From: CAYJRR01 sp964372275 [NCBI: uncultured bacterium]
GTDB lineage: Bacteria > CAYJRR01
Length of the DNA: 23,809 nt
NCBI GenBank assembly: GCA_964372275.1
Contig: CAYJRR010000051.1
Location: 6,733-30,541 of the forward strand
Direction: 5' to 3'
Every line of letters begins with the position of its first letter. Positions within the stretch are counted from its first letter, which is position 1. This document shows, piece by piece, positions 7,404 to 14,853 of this stretch. The notes under the pieces are model-generated. The model worked only from the letters and a program-made list of their open reading frames with translations, made no database searches and was not told the DNA's origin. A program made the translations under genes and the position numbers.

Positions 7404-7706
7404 GGTGGATTCCTGCCGACCCTTCAAAGCAATCGGCGCACCACGTCGGGGTCGCCCGCCGGATGGAGGTAACGCCCGGATATGGCTCGGAGTCCGCCCG
7501 ACTCGAGGGGCCCTCGCGACCGCGACTCGAAGGCCACGGGCGCATCGACGTCCCACGACGACGCGACATGCCCGGGGTACCGTCGCCCCGCGCCGGCGAT
7601 GCCGAGGGACCTCGCCGTCCCCCACCTTGACGGATCGGGACCCTTGCTTAGGTTGGGGCCAGACGACGCCCCCGACCCACGATCCACCGGGGGAAAAGGA
7701 GAAACG
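7404..7706. other. intergenic region between the divergent Tgl-like and hsp20 genes
   Basis: This 303-base gap holds the divergent starts of the Tgl-like gene (minus) and hsp20 (plus). I find no convincing small gene: frames open through it lack ribosome-binding sites and merely extend hsp20 upstream. A possible hsp20 promoter lies at 7627-7654. A small perfect palindrome-like element, CGAGGGGCCCTCG, lies inside. No CIRCE element or other HrcA site was seen. Confidence 0.5.
7627..7654 (+). promoter_or_regulatory. possible promoter of hsp20
   Basis: TTGACG (7627-7632) is followed, with a 16-bp spacer, by TAGGTT (7649-7654), which reads as -35/-10 hexamers about 52 bp before the hsp20 start. 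The preceding base gives CTTGAC, which is also the -35 form used by RpoH-type heat-shock promoters in several proteobacteria, but the -10 does not decide between the two. Assigned by eye from spacing and match only. Confidence 0.35.
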
Positions 7707-8174
7707 ATGAGAACGCTTTGTGGAACGCCGCTCGCGCGCCGGCCGAATACGGTGATCCGCGCCCCGTCGACGTGGAGCCTGTTGTTCGACGACGTCGACG
7801 GGCTCTTCGACCGGGCGTTCGCCGACCTTTCCTTCCGGCCCTTCCCGGTCGGCCCCTCCGCCGACGTCGCCGAGACCGAGGAGTCGTACCGCATCCGTGT
7901 CGACCTCCCCGGCACGAGCCCGAAGGAGATCGCCGTGTCGATCGAAGCGAACGTCCTGACGATCCGCGCCGAGCGGAAGGTGGCCGAGGCGGCCAAAGGC
8001 GAGACGTTCCTGCGCAGCGAACGCGGCCACGGCGTCTACGCCCGCGCCTTCACCCTCCCCCACGGCGTCGACGCCTCCAAGGTCGGCGCCCGCTACGAGC
8101 ACGGCGTCCTGACCGTCACCGTCCCGAAGACCGAGGCGGCCAAGCCGCGGTCGATCCAGGTCGACGTCGCGTAA
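7707..8174 (+). CDS. hsp20: Hsp20 / alpha-crystallin small heat-shock protein, 155 aa
   Basis: The family layout is complete. An N-terminal arm contains DDVDGLFDRAF (28-38). The alpha-crystallin domain (about 51-140) starts at PSADVAETEESYRIRVDLPGTSPKEI and includes ANVLTIRAERK, the FLRSERGHGVYARAFTLP segment, and the signature GVLTVTVPK near residue 135. A short C-terminal tail has IQV, a minimal I-x-V/I oligomer contact. The protein is an ATP-independent holdase that binds unfolding proteins in the cytoplasm. AAAAGGAG lies seven bases before the ATG. It is probably transcribed alone from the upstream 300-bp gap and may be heat inducible. Length is typical. Confidence 0.96.
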   Translation: MRTLCGTPLARRPNTVIRAPSTWSLLFDDVDGLFDRAFADLSFRPFPVGPSADVAETEESYRIRVDLPGTSPKEIAVSIEANVLTIRAERKVAEAAKGETFLRSERGHGVYARAFTLPHGVDASKVGARYEHGVLTVTVPKTEAAKPRSIQVDVA

Positions 8175-8249
8175 CGGCCGCGGGCGCTCCGTTCCGGGCG
8201 GGTCGGCTCCGCGTTCCGGCGCGGACGTGCGACAATCTCGAGACCGGCG

Positions 8250-8774
8250 ATGGCCCCCCTTCGGTCGATCGCAATCGCGCTCGCGGTGCTCGCCACCGGC
8301 GCCGCGCCGCTCGACGAGCTCGTTCCGGGCCGTAGCACGCAGGAGCGCGCGCGTGCGCTCCTGGGAAACCCGACCACCGAGTATCGCGATTGGATCGAGC
8401 CCGGAACGGCCGACGTCTTCGCCGAGCGCCCGAGCGTCGAGGAGGCGATGGCGTTACGTGCGGCGAAGGCGCCGCCGCGCGAAGAGGTGTGGGTGCTCGA
8501 GTACGCCATGCCCGGTCGCGGGCGGGCCGTGCTCGCTTTCCACGGCAAGGTCCTTCGCTACGCCTTGCTCCCACCGGGCGAGAGCGCGCGCGTGTGGAGC
8601 GACCTGCGCGCGCGCCTGGGAGCCCCTTCCCGATCACGGGTCGAGCGTCCGATCACCGGCGACGTGCGGACGGCGCTCGAGGTTCACGAGTACGCCGCGC
8701 AAGGGATCGGCTACGCCGTCGGGCCCGACGGAGCCGTGCGCTGGCGGATCCTCCTTCCGCGGAGCGGCCGCTGA
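8250..8774 (+). CDS. exported protein with BamE/SmpA-like modules, 174 aa
   Basis: A signal peptide (MAPLRSIAIALAVLATGAAP) is followed by LVPGRSTQERARALLGNPTTEY and, later, FHGKVLRYALLPPG. A second similar unit is VWSDLRARLGAPSRSR ... YAVGPDGAVRW. The G-x-(S/T)...LG-x-P helix pair followed by strands ending in 'xG.v' is the pattern of BamE/SmpA-OmlA domains, which bind outer-membrane assembly proteins or peptidoglycan-linked partners. The match is by pattern only and there is no lipobox. Its TGA overlaps the next ATG by one base (TGATG, 8772-8776), so it is translated together with the metallopeptidase. A GACAAT hexamer (8231-8236) may be the -10 of a very short leader. Function inferred, export clear. 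Confidence 0.72.
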   Translation: MAPLRSIAIALAVLATGAAPLDELVPGRSTQERARALLGNPTTEYRDWIEPGTADVFAERPSVEEAMALRAAKAPPREEVWVLEYAMPGRGRAVLAFHGKVLRYALLPPGESARVWSDLRARLGAPSRSRVERPITGDVRTALEVHEYAAQGIGYAVGPDGAVRWRILLPRSGR

Positions 8775-9703
8775 TGCGTGGCCGTCGGCGCGCGGCCCTG
8801 GTGGCCGCGGTTCTCGCGGCGACCGCCGCGTCCGACGCGCGCTCGCATCCGGACCCCGCCGACTGTCCGCCGGACCCGACGCAGCCCGCGGTGGAGACGA
8901 TCCGCGAGGCGATCCAGGGCGTACGGCGCGGCCCGCCCTCCTACCGGATCAAGGTCGGTTCGATCGATCCGTGGAAGCGGCCGCCGGCGCAGCCGGCGCC
9001 GATCGACGAACAGGCGGTCCGCGAGCTGGTCGACGCCGTTCCCGCGTGCCTGCTCAACGCGCACGGACCGGAGACGACGATCTGGGTCACCCCCGACCCG
9101 ACGGACGACGATGCGCACTACGCCGAATCCAGCAATGCCATCCAGATCGGTGGCGGAACGCTGAAGGGGACGCGTCACTGGCACTCGCTCTTCGCGGAGA
9201 AGTTGTGCACGTCGGTGCCCGAACTCGAGGAGTACGGTTTTTCGGTGAAGGGACAGGTCCTCCACGAAGCCGCCCACTCCTGGCACATGGGCGGAAAGGG
9301 GAACGAGTACTTCGACAAGGTGGAGCGGTTCCTCGAAATCCGCTACCGCGACCGTGACCGGGCGTACGAAGCGGATCCACGCCTCGCTCCGATCCGGACC
9401 GAGGCTTACGGCATCCTCGGCCGTCCTCCCGAGGAGGGCGATCACGCGAAACTCTGCGCGCTCGCGCGGAAGGAGTGGGCGATCCACCGCGAGTACGGAT
9501 TCCCGTCGCGGTTCCCCACCGACATGCACTCCCGCAAGCTGTTCGGCAACGAATACTTCGCCATCGCGATCGAGACCTGGGCCTACCAGCCGAAGGCCTT
9601 CTGCGAAGGCTTCTCGCGCGAGGAGCAGGCGTGGATCGAGCGCGAGCTGGGGGACTGTCTGGCGCAGATTCCCGGAGCGAGTCCGCCCGCCTGCCGCCGT
9701 TGA
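8774..9703 (+). CDS. exported HEXXH zinc metallopeptidase-like protein, 309 aa
   Basis: The signal peptide (RRRAALVAAVLAATAAS) is followed by a mature protein rich in Pro and Asp. VLHEAAHSWHMGG contains HEAAH (164-168), a zincin motif, and LFGNEYFAIAIETWAYQPKAFC (256-277) supplies Glu260 or Glu267 as third ligand. This is the same arrangement as in HEXXH proteins with an 'EYFA...E.y' block (ATLF-like and related gluzincins). The distance of about 92-99 residues from HEXXH to the Glu is longer than in M1 or M4 peptidases. Several cysteines (for example near 91, 145, 228, 277, 294 and 307) suggest disulfides outside the cytoplasm. It is translated by TGATG coupling from the upstream exported protein. 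The peptidase class is likely; family and substrate are unknown. Confidence 0.78.
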   Translation: MRGRRRAALVAAVLAATAASDARSHPDPADCPPDPTQPAVETIREAIQGVRRGPPSYRIKVGSIDPWKRPPAQPAPIDEQAVRELVDAVPACLLNAHGPETTIWVTPDPTDDDAHYAESSNAIQIGGGTLKGTRHWHSLFAEKLCTSVPELEEYGFSVKGQVLHEAAHSWHMGGKGNEYFDKVERFLEIRYRDRDRAYEADPRLAPIRTEAYGILGRPPEEGDHAKLCALARKEWAIHREYGFPSRFPTDMHSRKLFGNEYFAIAIETWAYQPKAFCEGFSREEQAWIERELGDCLAQIPGASPPACRR

Positions 9704-9717
9704 CGCCGACGCCCGCG

Positions 9718-10593
9718 TCAGCGACGCGTCCCGACGCCGGCGCCCGGCGCCTGCGGCGCGGGGTAGAGCGACACGGCACGGGACTCGGCCGCCCGGGAAA
9801 CGTTCGATCCGGCCGCCTCGACGGTCCGCGTGCGCGTCGCGTCGTAGGCGATCGCCCCCCCGAGAATCACCATGCCGACCGCCGTCAGGCCGGCGAGCAT
9901 CAGGAGCGGCGGGAGGGCGGCGCCGGAGAGGAGCGCGCCCACGCCGATGGAGCCGATGAGCGACACCGTCGTCGCCCCCAGAGAAATTCCGGTCGCCGCG
10001 AACACGGTTCCCATCGCGGCCGAAATCACCCGCTCACGAACGGACCGATAGCGCACCTGCGACACGCGTCCTTCGAGATCGTGCACGTTCCAGACCCCGG
10101 TCTTCCGCCCATGGCGATCGACCTCTCCGAAGGAGATGGAGAGATCGGCCTCGGTGACGCGCCACAATCCGGCCGGCGCTCCGTCGTGGAACGAACCCTC
10201 CAGGAGCGTCGAGCCGCCCGTTCCGTACCGCCGAAGCGTGCCGACGGGGCGTCCGTCGCGGAACGTGGCCACCACCGTGCGATGCCCCTCGGGCGCGTAC
10301 TCCGTCCAGACGGACGTGGCCTTGCCATTCTTGAAATGGCCGGTCCGGTACGTCCGGCCGTCCGCGAATGTCGACTCGTAGGGACCGTCGGCCACGTCGA
10401 CGTCGCCCCGCTTCTCCACGCACCAACGCGCGCGCAGGGGGGCGTCCGCGGGCGCGTCGTGAAAGAGGGCCGTGCGCTCCTCGCGCTGCGGCGGGCAGAA
10501 CTCCGCGCGCGCCAGCGTCGGCGTGACGAACGTGACGACCGCGATCGCGACCGTGCGTCCGGAACCGATTCGTCGGCGACCCTTGCGTCCCAT
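9718..10593 (-). CDS. exported MORN/YwqK-type repeat protein with C-terminal membrane hairpin, 291 aa
   Basis: An N-terminal signal sequence (TVAIAVVTFVTPTLARA) precedes Cys33 and a run of about five short beta-hairpin repeats (about 68-180): GPYESTFADGRTYRTGHFKNG, SVWTEYAPEGHRTVVATFRDG, TLRRYGTGGSTLLEGSFHDG, and two weaker ones. The G.w..y...G......y.nG form is that of MORN and YwqK-like repeats. After them come two hydrophobic stretches (about 190-215 and 225-250, Gly/Ala-rich) and a short polar tail. YwqK proteins are named as antitoxins in annotations, but the repeat is general and no toxin gene is nearby. The start at 10593 is preceded by GGGGAGGGG; an in-frame ATG at 10641 would bury the signal peptide. 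It converges with the metallopeptidase gene across 14 bases. Confidence 0.8.
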   Translation of the reverse strand: MGRKGRRRIGSGRTVAIAVVTFVTPTLARAEFCPPQREERTALFHDAPADAPLRARWCVEKRGDVDVADGPYESTFADGRTYRTGHFKNGKATSVWTEYAPEGHRTVVATFRDGRPVGTLRRYGTGGSTLLEGSFHDGAPAGLWRVTEADLSISFGEVDRHGRKTGVWNVHDLEGRVSQVRYRSVRERVISAAMGTVFAATGISLGATTVSLIGSIGVGALLSGAALPPLLMLAGLTAVGMVILGGAIAYDATRTRTVEAAGSNVSRAAESRAVSLYPAPQAPGAGVGTRR

Positions 10594-10748
10594 GTGCGTC
10601 CCCTCCCCTTCGCCCTCTGGAAACAGCAGCCGCCGTGCCATCGCGAGAGATTCGCAAGCGTCCGCGATCGAACGGTTTTCGGGGTCCGGGTTAGTGCCGG
10701 ACTCATGGGGGCGGCCCAATCCATCGGGGACGCGACCGCCCCGAGCGA

Positions 10749-12224
10749 TCAGTGCGAGCGGAGGAAGGCGAGCAGCGCCGACTTTTCGTCGTCCGGAAGA
10801 TCGCAGCCGTACTCGTGGCCACCATCGCCGAAGGCCGGTTCCGACGGCCCGCCGCGCGGACCGTCTGCGCACAGGAGGTCCTCCAGCGACGGAACCGAGC
10901 CGTTGTGGAGGAACCGCTCCATCGCCCACAGGCCGACCAGCCGTGGGGACTTGACGCCGTTCGACATCGGTTGGCCGTCGAGGTAGGCGCCGCAGCAGAT
11001 CTGGCCGTCGAGGTCGGGGTCCATCCACTTCGCCAGGGCGTCGTCGGTTCCGACCTCGTCGAACGAATAGGTTCGTTTTCCGCTTCCGCGCGGGCCGGCG
11101 TGGCAGTCGAGGCACCCCGCCGCGGAGAACGTCTCGCGTCCCTTCGCGACGAGCGCCTCCCCCGAAGACGGGGCGGGTGGCGGCGCCAGCGAGTGGACGT
11201 ACTCCACCAGCGGCTCGAGCCGGGAGTCGGGCCAGCCCTCCACGTCGCCGCCGCTCCATGCGACGAAGGAGCGTGCGAAGTCGAGCATCGAGTTGGCGGT
11301 CCCGGACCAGCCGAGCATCGCCGTCTCCATCCCGGTCGCCGCGACCTCCTCGGGATCGGGGATCCCCCACAGCGTCGGAATCTTGGTGACGGTGTGGACG
11401 CCGTCGTTGAGGAAGAGCGGCTCGATCGTGAAGTCCATCGTCCCGGTCTTCCACTGCGCGTAGTGGCGCTCGGTTTCGAGCGGGAACTCGGGCTCGCCGG
11501 CACCGGCGCCGAGCATCGGCAGCAGCGCCCCCACCAGCTGCCATTTGAGCGACGGCTCGGCGTCGAAGCGATCGAGCAGCGGCTGGATCGCCGCCACCGC
11601 CGACGGATCGTGGTTCTCGGCGCCACCCATCGTCGCGATCCCGGGGAGGATCACGAAGGAGAGCATCTGCCGGCCGTAGTCGAATGCGTGGTTCGCGGCG
11701 CCGACACCGTAGCGGCCGTCCGGCATCCGTTCGAAGTGGCAGCTGGCGCACGTGTAGGCGTAGCTCGCCACCTGCCCGTTGATGGGCGCCGTCGGCGTGA
11801 ATCCGAGCGGCAGCCCCGCCTCCGAGGTCGGATCGGGGACCATCCCCATCTCCGAGAATCCGGCGCCGACCTCCTCCGGGAAGTTGGCGATCAGGAAGTC
11901 GACCAGGGGCGCCGGCACCCCCAACGTCGAGTAGCTCTCGTAGAAGAACATCGACTTGCCGCAGAGAAGCTTCTTCTTTCGATTGCCGGGATCGGCCGCC
12001 CACGCCGCGCAGGCGCCGGGCAGGGAGCCGTTCTCGAGCACCGCCATCAGGTCGGTCGAGGTGTTGGTCAGCCCTTCGCTGCGGTCCTCCATCGGGGCAA
12101 ACGGGTCGGCCGTCCGCTCTTCCGGCGGCGCGTCACCGAGGCCGGTCTGGACGCCGAGGGCGCAGCCGGTGAGGAGGGGGAGGAGGGTTGCGACGAATCG
12201 ACGCCGAAGGCGAAGGATGCGCAT
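10749..12224 (-). CDS. di-heme cytochrome c lipoprotein, 491 aa
   Basis: Two c-type heme sites are seen: CASCH (159-163) and CLDCH (371-375). PRLVGLWAMERFLHNGSVPSLEDLL (427-451) is the 'FLHNGSVPSL.DLL' block typical of the di-heme peroxidase, MauG and RoxA-like superfamily, where nearby residues supply a distal heme ligand. The lipoprotein signal (LLTGC, Cys21) puts it on an extracytoplasmic membrane face. About 490 residues is longer than ordinary cytochrome c peroxidases (about 330) and shorter than rubber oxygenase RoxA (about 680), so the subclass is open: peroxidase, oxygenase or electron carrier. Extra cysteines (72, 88, 410, 411) may form disulfides. No Shine-Dalgarno site precedes the start; TAGCGAT lies about 8 nt upstream of the ATG and may be a -10 of a nearly leaderless mRNA. 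The lipoprotein gene upstream is on the other side of 98 bp. Confidence 0.9.
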   Translation of the reverse strand: MRILRLRRRFVATLLPLLTGCALGVQTGLGDAPPEERTADPFAPMEDRSEGLTNTSTDLMAVLENGSLPGACAAWAADPGNRKKKLLCGKSMFFYESYSTLGVPAPLVDFLIANFPEEVGAGFSEMGMVPDPTSEAGLPLGFTPTAPINGQVASYAYTCASCHFERMPDGRYGVGAANHAFDYGRQMLSFVILPGIATMGGAENHDPSAVAAIQPLLDRFDAEPSLKWQLVGALLPMLGAGAGEPEFPLETERHYAQWKTGTMDFTIEPLFLNDGVHTVTKIPTLWGIPDPEEVAATGMETAMLGWSGTANSMLDFARSFVAWSGGDVEGWPDSRLEPLVEYVHSLAPPPAPSSGEALVAKGRETFSAAGCLDCHAGPRGSGKRTYSFDEVGTDDALAKWMDPDLDGQICCGAYLDGQPMSNGVKSPRLVGLWAMERFLHNGSVPSLEDLLCADGPRGGPSEPAFGDGGHEYGCDLPDDEKSALLAFLRSH

Positions 12225-12322
12225 GGCGCGCGATCGCTACCGCATCGAGGCCGTGCGCCGTGAGCAATTCCGTCGGCCGATCGAGCCGTCAATCAGCGTC
12301 GGCCGCCCGCCGTGAGACGAGT

Positions 12323-13660
12323 CTACGGATTCACGATCTCGAGCAGCTCCTGCTCGCCGTTGGCCATCGGCAGGTAGTACCCCGGCCCTTGCGGCCCGCT
12401 CTCCTGCCATGCGCTGTACGGCGCCTGGTAGGTCTCCCCGAACGTCGGCGATCGGACCTCCTGGTACTCGAGGATCGTCTCGCTGCGCCGCGCGCTCAGC
12501 CGTTCGTCGACCTGGTTCTTGTACTCCCACGAGCTCATGATCGCCGAGTCGTCGAGCGGGTTGTTCCTGGGGAGGATCCTCCCCTGTCCGGGCTTGGCGT
12601 CGACGATGCGGATCGACTCCTGCACCACGCCGGTGATCCCGGAGAGCGACTCCCACTTCGTCGCCTCGGCCTGCCGAACCGAGATCATCCCCGACCAGTT
12701 GCTCATCCCGAAAAACCCCATCGTGCCCACCGACGCGGTGACGACGCCGTGCACGCGCCGCCCCTTCTGCACGCCGGTGTACTCCTTCGACTTCGTGACC
12801 CAGCGGAGGCCCATCGGGTCGGCTTGGCTCGGCAGGTCGCGCGACGCGAGGAACTTCACGTTCTGCAAGCCGGTCGCCTGGACGACGAAGTCGATGAATC
12901 CGTCGGGCGTCTGGCTGCCCATCATTCCGGTGAGGTAGGCGAAGCTCACACCGCTGACCTCGTCGGCCAACAGGTCGATGCCGCGCGACGAGACGCCGGC
13001 GACGCTCCAGCCGTCGGGAAGGCTGAATGCGTAGGTGGTGCTGCCGGCGCCGTCGGCGCCGGTTCGGCGCTGGGCCTTGAGCATCGTCCCGCGCGCTCGC
13101 GCGTAGCAGTCCCCCACCGCGGCGAGCGTTCCGCGGACCGACGCCCAGTCGGACGACGGCGCCCAGCCGCCACGGATCACCACGTCGGGGCCGACCGCTC
13201 GCGCCGAGATCTCCCCGGAGATGGCGATGCCCCGGATCTTCCCCTCCAGCGTGCCGCCGACGGCGCGCAGCGCGCCTCCCTCTTTCGCGAACAACGACTC
13301 CAGCGCCTTGGCGTACTCGGCGACGATCGTCTCCGCCGTGTTCCCGGCGCGCGGCCGCACCGGGTAGACGACCGCCACCGTGTTCACGTCCCGGCGGACG
13401 TTGATCGTTCCGTTGAGGTAGTCGATCTCCCAGCCGGCGGGGCGGCCGACGACGAAGCCGGCGTAGCGGTCTTCGAACGTCGGCAAGGTGCAGTTCGGCT
13501 GCGGGCGTGCCGCCGGGCCCTGCTTCCCCGGAGCCGTCTTCGCGCCGGATTGCGCCGAATCGGCGGGCCGCGAAGGGTTGCAGACGGCGCCGCCGAGGAC
13601 GAAGAGCGCCGGCAGGAGGAGGCGACGCGTGACGCGGGGCGTGACGGATCGTCGGCTCAT
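12323..13660 (-). CDS. exported protein with two PsbP/DUF1795-like modules, 445 aa
   Basis: A signal segment (RRLLLPALFVLGGAVC) with Cys27 may be a non-standard lipobox. A Pro/Gln/Gly-rich linker follows, then two similar modules. The first (about 60-195) begins FEDRYAGFVVGRPAGWEIDYLNG, the second (about 205-350) YAFSLPDGWSVAGVSSRGIDLL. Each has the 'f..P.GW.......g' start and the late ETI or QESI strand expected of Mog1/PsbP/DUF1795 folds. A C-terminal tail of about 90 residues is rich in Tyr, Gln and Glu (SSWEYKNQVDERL, GETYQAPYSAW). No catalytic residues are evident; a binding or assembly role is likely. It is followed, 98 bp downstream on the same strand, by the cytochrome gene end-to-start in the order lipoprotein then cytochrome. 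No Shine-Dalgarno site precedes it; TACGAT sits six bases before the ATG. Confidence 0.78.
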   Translation of the reverse strand: MSRRSVTPRVTRRLLLPALFVLGGAVCNPSRPADSAQSGAKTAPGKQGPAARPQPNCTLPTFEDRYAGFVVGRPAGWEIDYLNGTINVRRDVNTVAVVYPVRPRAGNTAETIVAEYAKALESLFAKEGGALRAVGGTLEGKIRGIAISGEISARAVGPDVVIRGGWAPSSDWASVRGTLAAVGDCYARARGTMLKAQRRTGADGAGSTTYAFSLPDGWSVAGVSSRGIDLLADEVSGVSFAYLTGMMGSQTPDGFIDFVVQATGLQNVKFLASRDLPSQADPMGLRWVTKSKEYTGVQKGRRVHGVVTASVGTMGFFGMSNWSGMISVRQAEATKWESLSGITGVVQESIRIVDAKPGQGRILPRNNPLDDSAIMSSWEYKNQVDERLSARRSETILEYQEVRSPTFGETYQAPYSAWQESGPQGPGYYLPMANGEQELLEIVNP

Positions 13661-13919
13661 GGGCCGATCGTAACGCACCCGCGGCGTGGCGCCGCGCGAC
13701 ACCCGCCGTCCGCGCGTCCACCGGAGCGCGGATTGGGCGGAATTCGGACGGCGGCCGGCGCGTCGCGCGTGACGCAGTGGACGCCCACCGCATTCCGGGC
13801 TGTTATCCCCCTCCGCGCGCCGATCGCCGCGCGCAACGGTGGGGGCACGGGCATTGCTCCCGTTGGGGTCGGCGGAGCGTTTCGGGGACGCGCCGCCATC
13901 GCGAAGGGAGAATCGCGTC
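13661..13919. other. intergenic region between two divergent lipoprotein-type genes
   Basis: This 259-bp gap separates the starts at 13660 (minus) and 13920 (plus). I see no gene, repeat or clear terminator. TACGAT, read on the minus strand at 13672-13667, is a candidate -10 for the left gene. On the right, GAAGGGAG just before 13920 is a ribosome-binding site, but I cannot place a promoter with confidence. Confidence 0.5.
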
Positions 13920-14810
13920 ATGCGTCGAATTTCGAAGCAGCTCGTGACGAGCCTGGGTCGCGCCACGTGCGGTGCGCTCGCGGTCGCGCTCGCCGTCGGG
14001 TGTGCCTCGGGCACGACCCAACCGGCGATCGGCGACGATGACGACGACGTCGTCGGGGACGACGACGACTCGAACCGGGAGGAGCCGGGTCTCGGCTGCC
14101 GCAGCGTCTCGATCAGCACCGGGAAGGACGGCGCCGGCGCGGCCGCGTCGGCCTTCTTCACCTCGGCGATCGGCCAGAACACCGACACAAGCGAATTCCT
14201 CGACGCCGAAGGCTGGAAGGTCGGCGGGGCGCTCGTGCTGTGCGCGGGCCTGCCCAACGGCGACAAGGCCGAGGTGACGCTGCAAAGCGACGTCACCTTC
14301 GCGGTGAGCCTGCCGCTGGGGAACTGCCTGTGCCGCGACTACCTCGCGGCGGGGTCGGAGGGGACGCTCTACTGCGCCGCGCACGCCGACCTGCTCGACG
14401 TGAAGCGGACGGTCGACAGCAACGGCACCGCCGCCGGCGGTTCGCCGACCTGGGTCGACGGGCCGGGAGCGGTCACCGGCGAAGGCCATCTGCGGATGTC
14501 GTTCCAGTCGCGCGCGGCGAACATCGACGCCGAACCGGACCAGTGCACGCCGCAGGCGTGCGCGTCGGCCCTCCACGCCGAGTCTCCCGGCGAGATCCGC
14601 TACACCACCGGGCGAGCCACTTCCGAAATCACCGAAGCTCGGCAGGGCGGAACGGTCTCGATCGTCGCGGAGGGGCGCGCCTTCGGCACCTGCACGGATT
14701 GGGCGGCGGGCGGCAGCGCCGGAAGTCTCGCGGGCGCGCACGGCCACGAGGAGGACAACTCCAGCACCAACAAGGACGTCGTCACCGTGGAGCGGATCGC
14801 CGCGGAGTAG
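13920..14810 (+). CDS. lipoprotein with aspartate-run linker, 296 aa, unknown function
   Basis: The signal peptide ends in a clear lipobox (LAVGC, Cys28). The next residues form an acidic linker with five Asp (39-43) and four Asp (47-50). This kind of spacer between lipid anchor and folded part is frequent in Myxococcota and related proteins. The mature domain is unrecognised, with Gly/Ala-rich beta-type sequence and about ten cysteines (for example LGC, VLCAGLP, GNCLCRDYL, LYCAAH, QCTPQACAS, GTCTDW), which suggests several disulfides. AAGGGAG about eight bases before the ATG supports the start. It converges with the SulP gene. Likely a surface or periplasmic binding protein; no function can be given. 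Confidence 0.8.
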   Translation: MRRISKQLVTSLGRATCGALAVALAVGCASGTTQPAIGDDDDDVVGDDDDSNREEPGLGCRSVSISTGKDGAGAAASAFFTSAIGQNTDTSEFLDAEGWKVGGALVLCAGLPNGDKAEVTLQSDVTFAVSLPLGNCLCRDYLAAGSEGTLYCAAHADLLDVKRTVDSNGTAAGGSPTWVDGPGAVTGEGHLRMSFQSRAANIDAEPDQCTPQACASALHAESPGEIRYTTGRATSEITEARQGGTVSIVAEGRAFGTCTDWAAGGSAGSLAGAHGHEEDNSSTNKDVVTVERIAAE

Positions 14811-14823
14811 CGGGGGGAGGAGG

Positions 14824-14846
14824 GCGCCGCTCGCCGCGCGAGGCGC
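14824..14846. terminator. possible bidirectional terminator hairpin between convergent genes
   Basis: GCGC-CG-CTCGC-CGC-GCGAG-GCGC folds into a stem of 5 plus 4 base pairs with a two-base bulge and a 3-base loop. It lies in the 43-bp gap between the Asp-rich lipoprotein gene and the SulP gene. There is no T-run on either side, so an intrinsic terminator is uncertain; in GC-rich bacteria such stems may act with Rho. Confidence 0.3.
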
Positions 14847-14853
14847 AGACCGC

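Noticed and set aside
9701-9720. Inverted repeat TGACGC-N8-GCGTCA between convergent genes
   Set aside because: The outer bases are simply the two opposing stop codons and the remaining arm is 3 bp; too weak to call a terminator.
10324-10340. GCCATT-N5-AATGGC inverted repeat
   Set aside because: It lies within the MORN protein coding region with short arms; chance is sufficient.
9718-10593. Antitoxin of a YwqK-type toxin-antitoxin pair
   Set aside because: The protein is exported, and its neighbours are a peptidase and a cytochrome, not a toxin. The antitoxin label rests on repeat similarity only.
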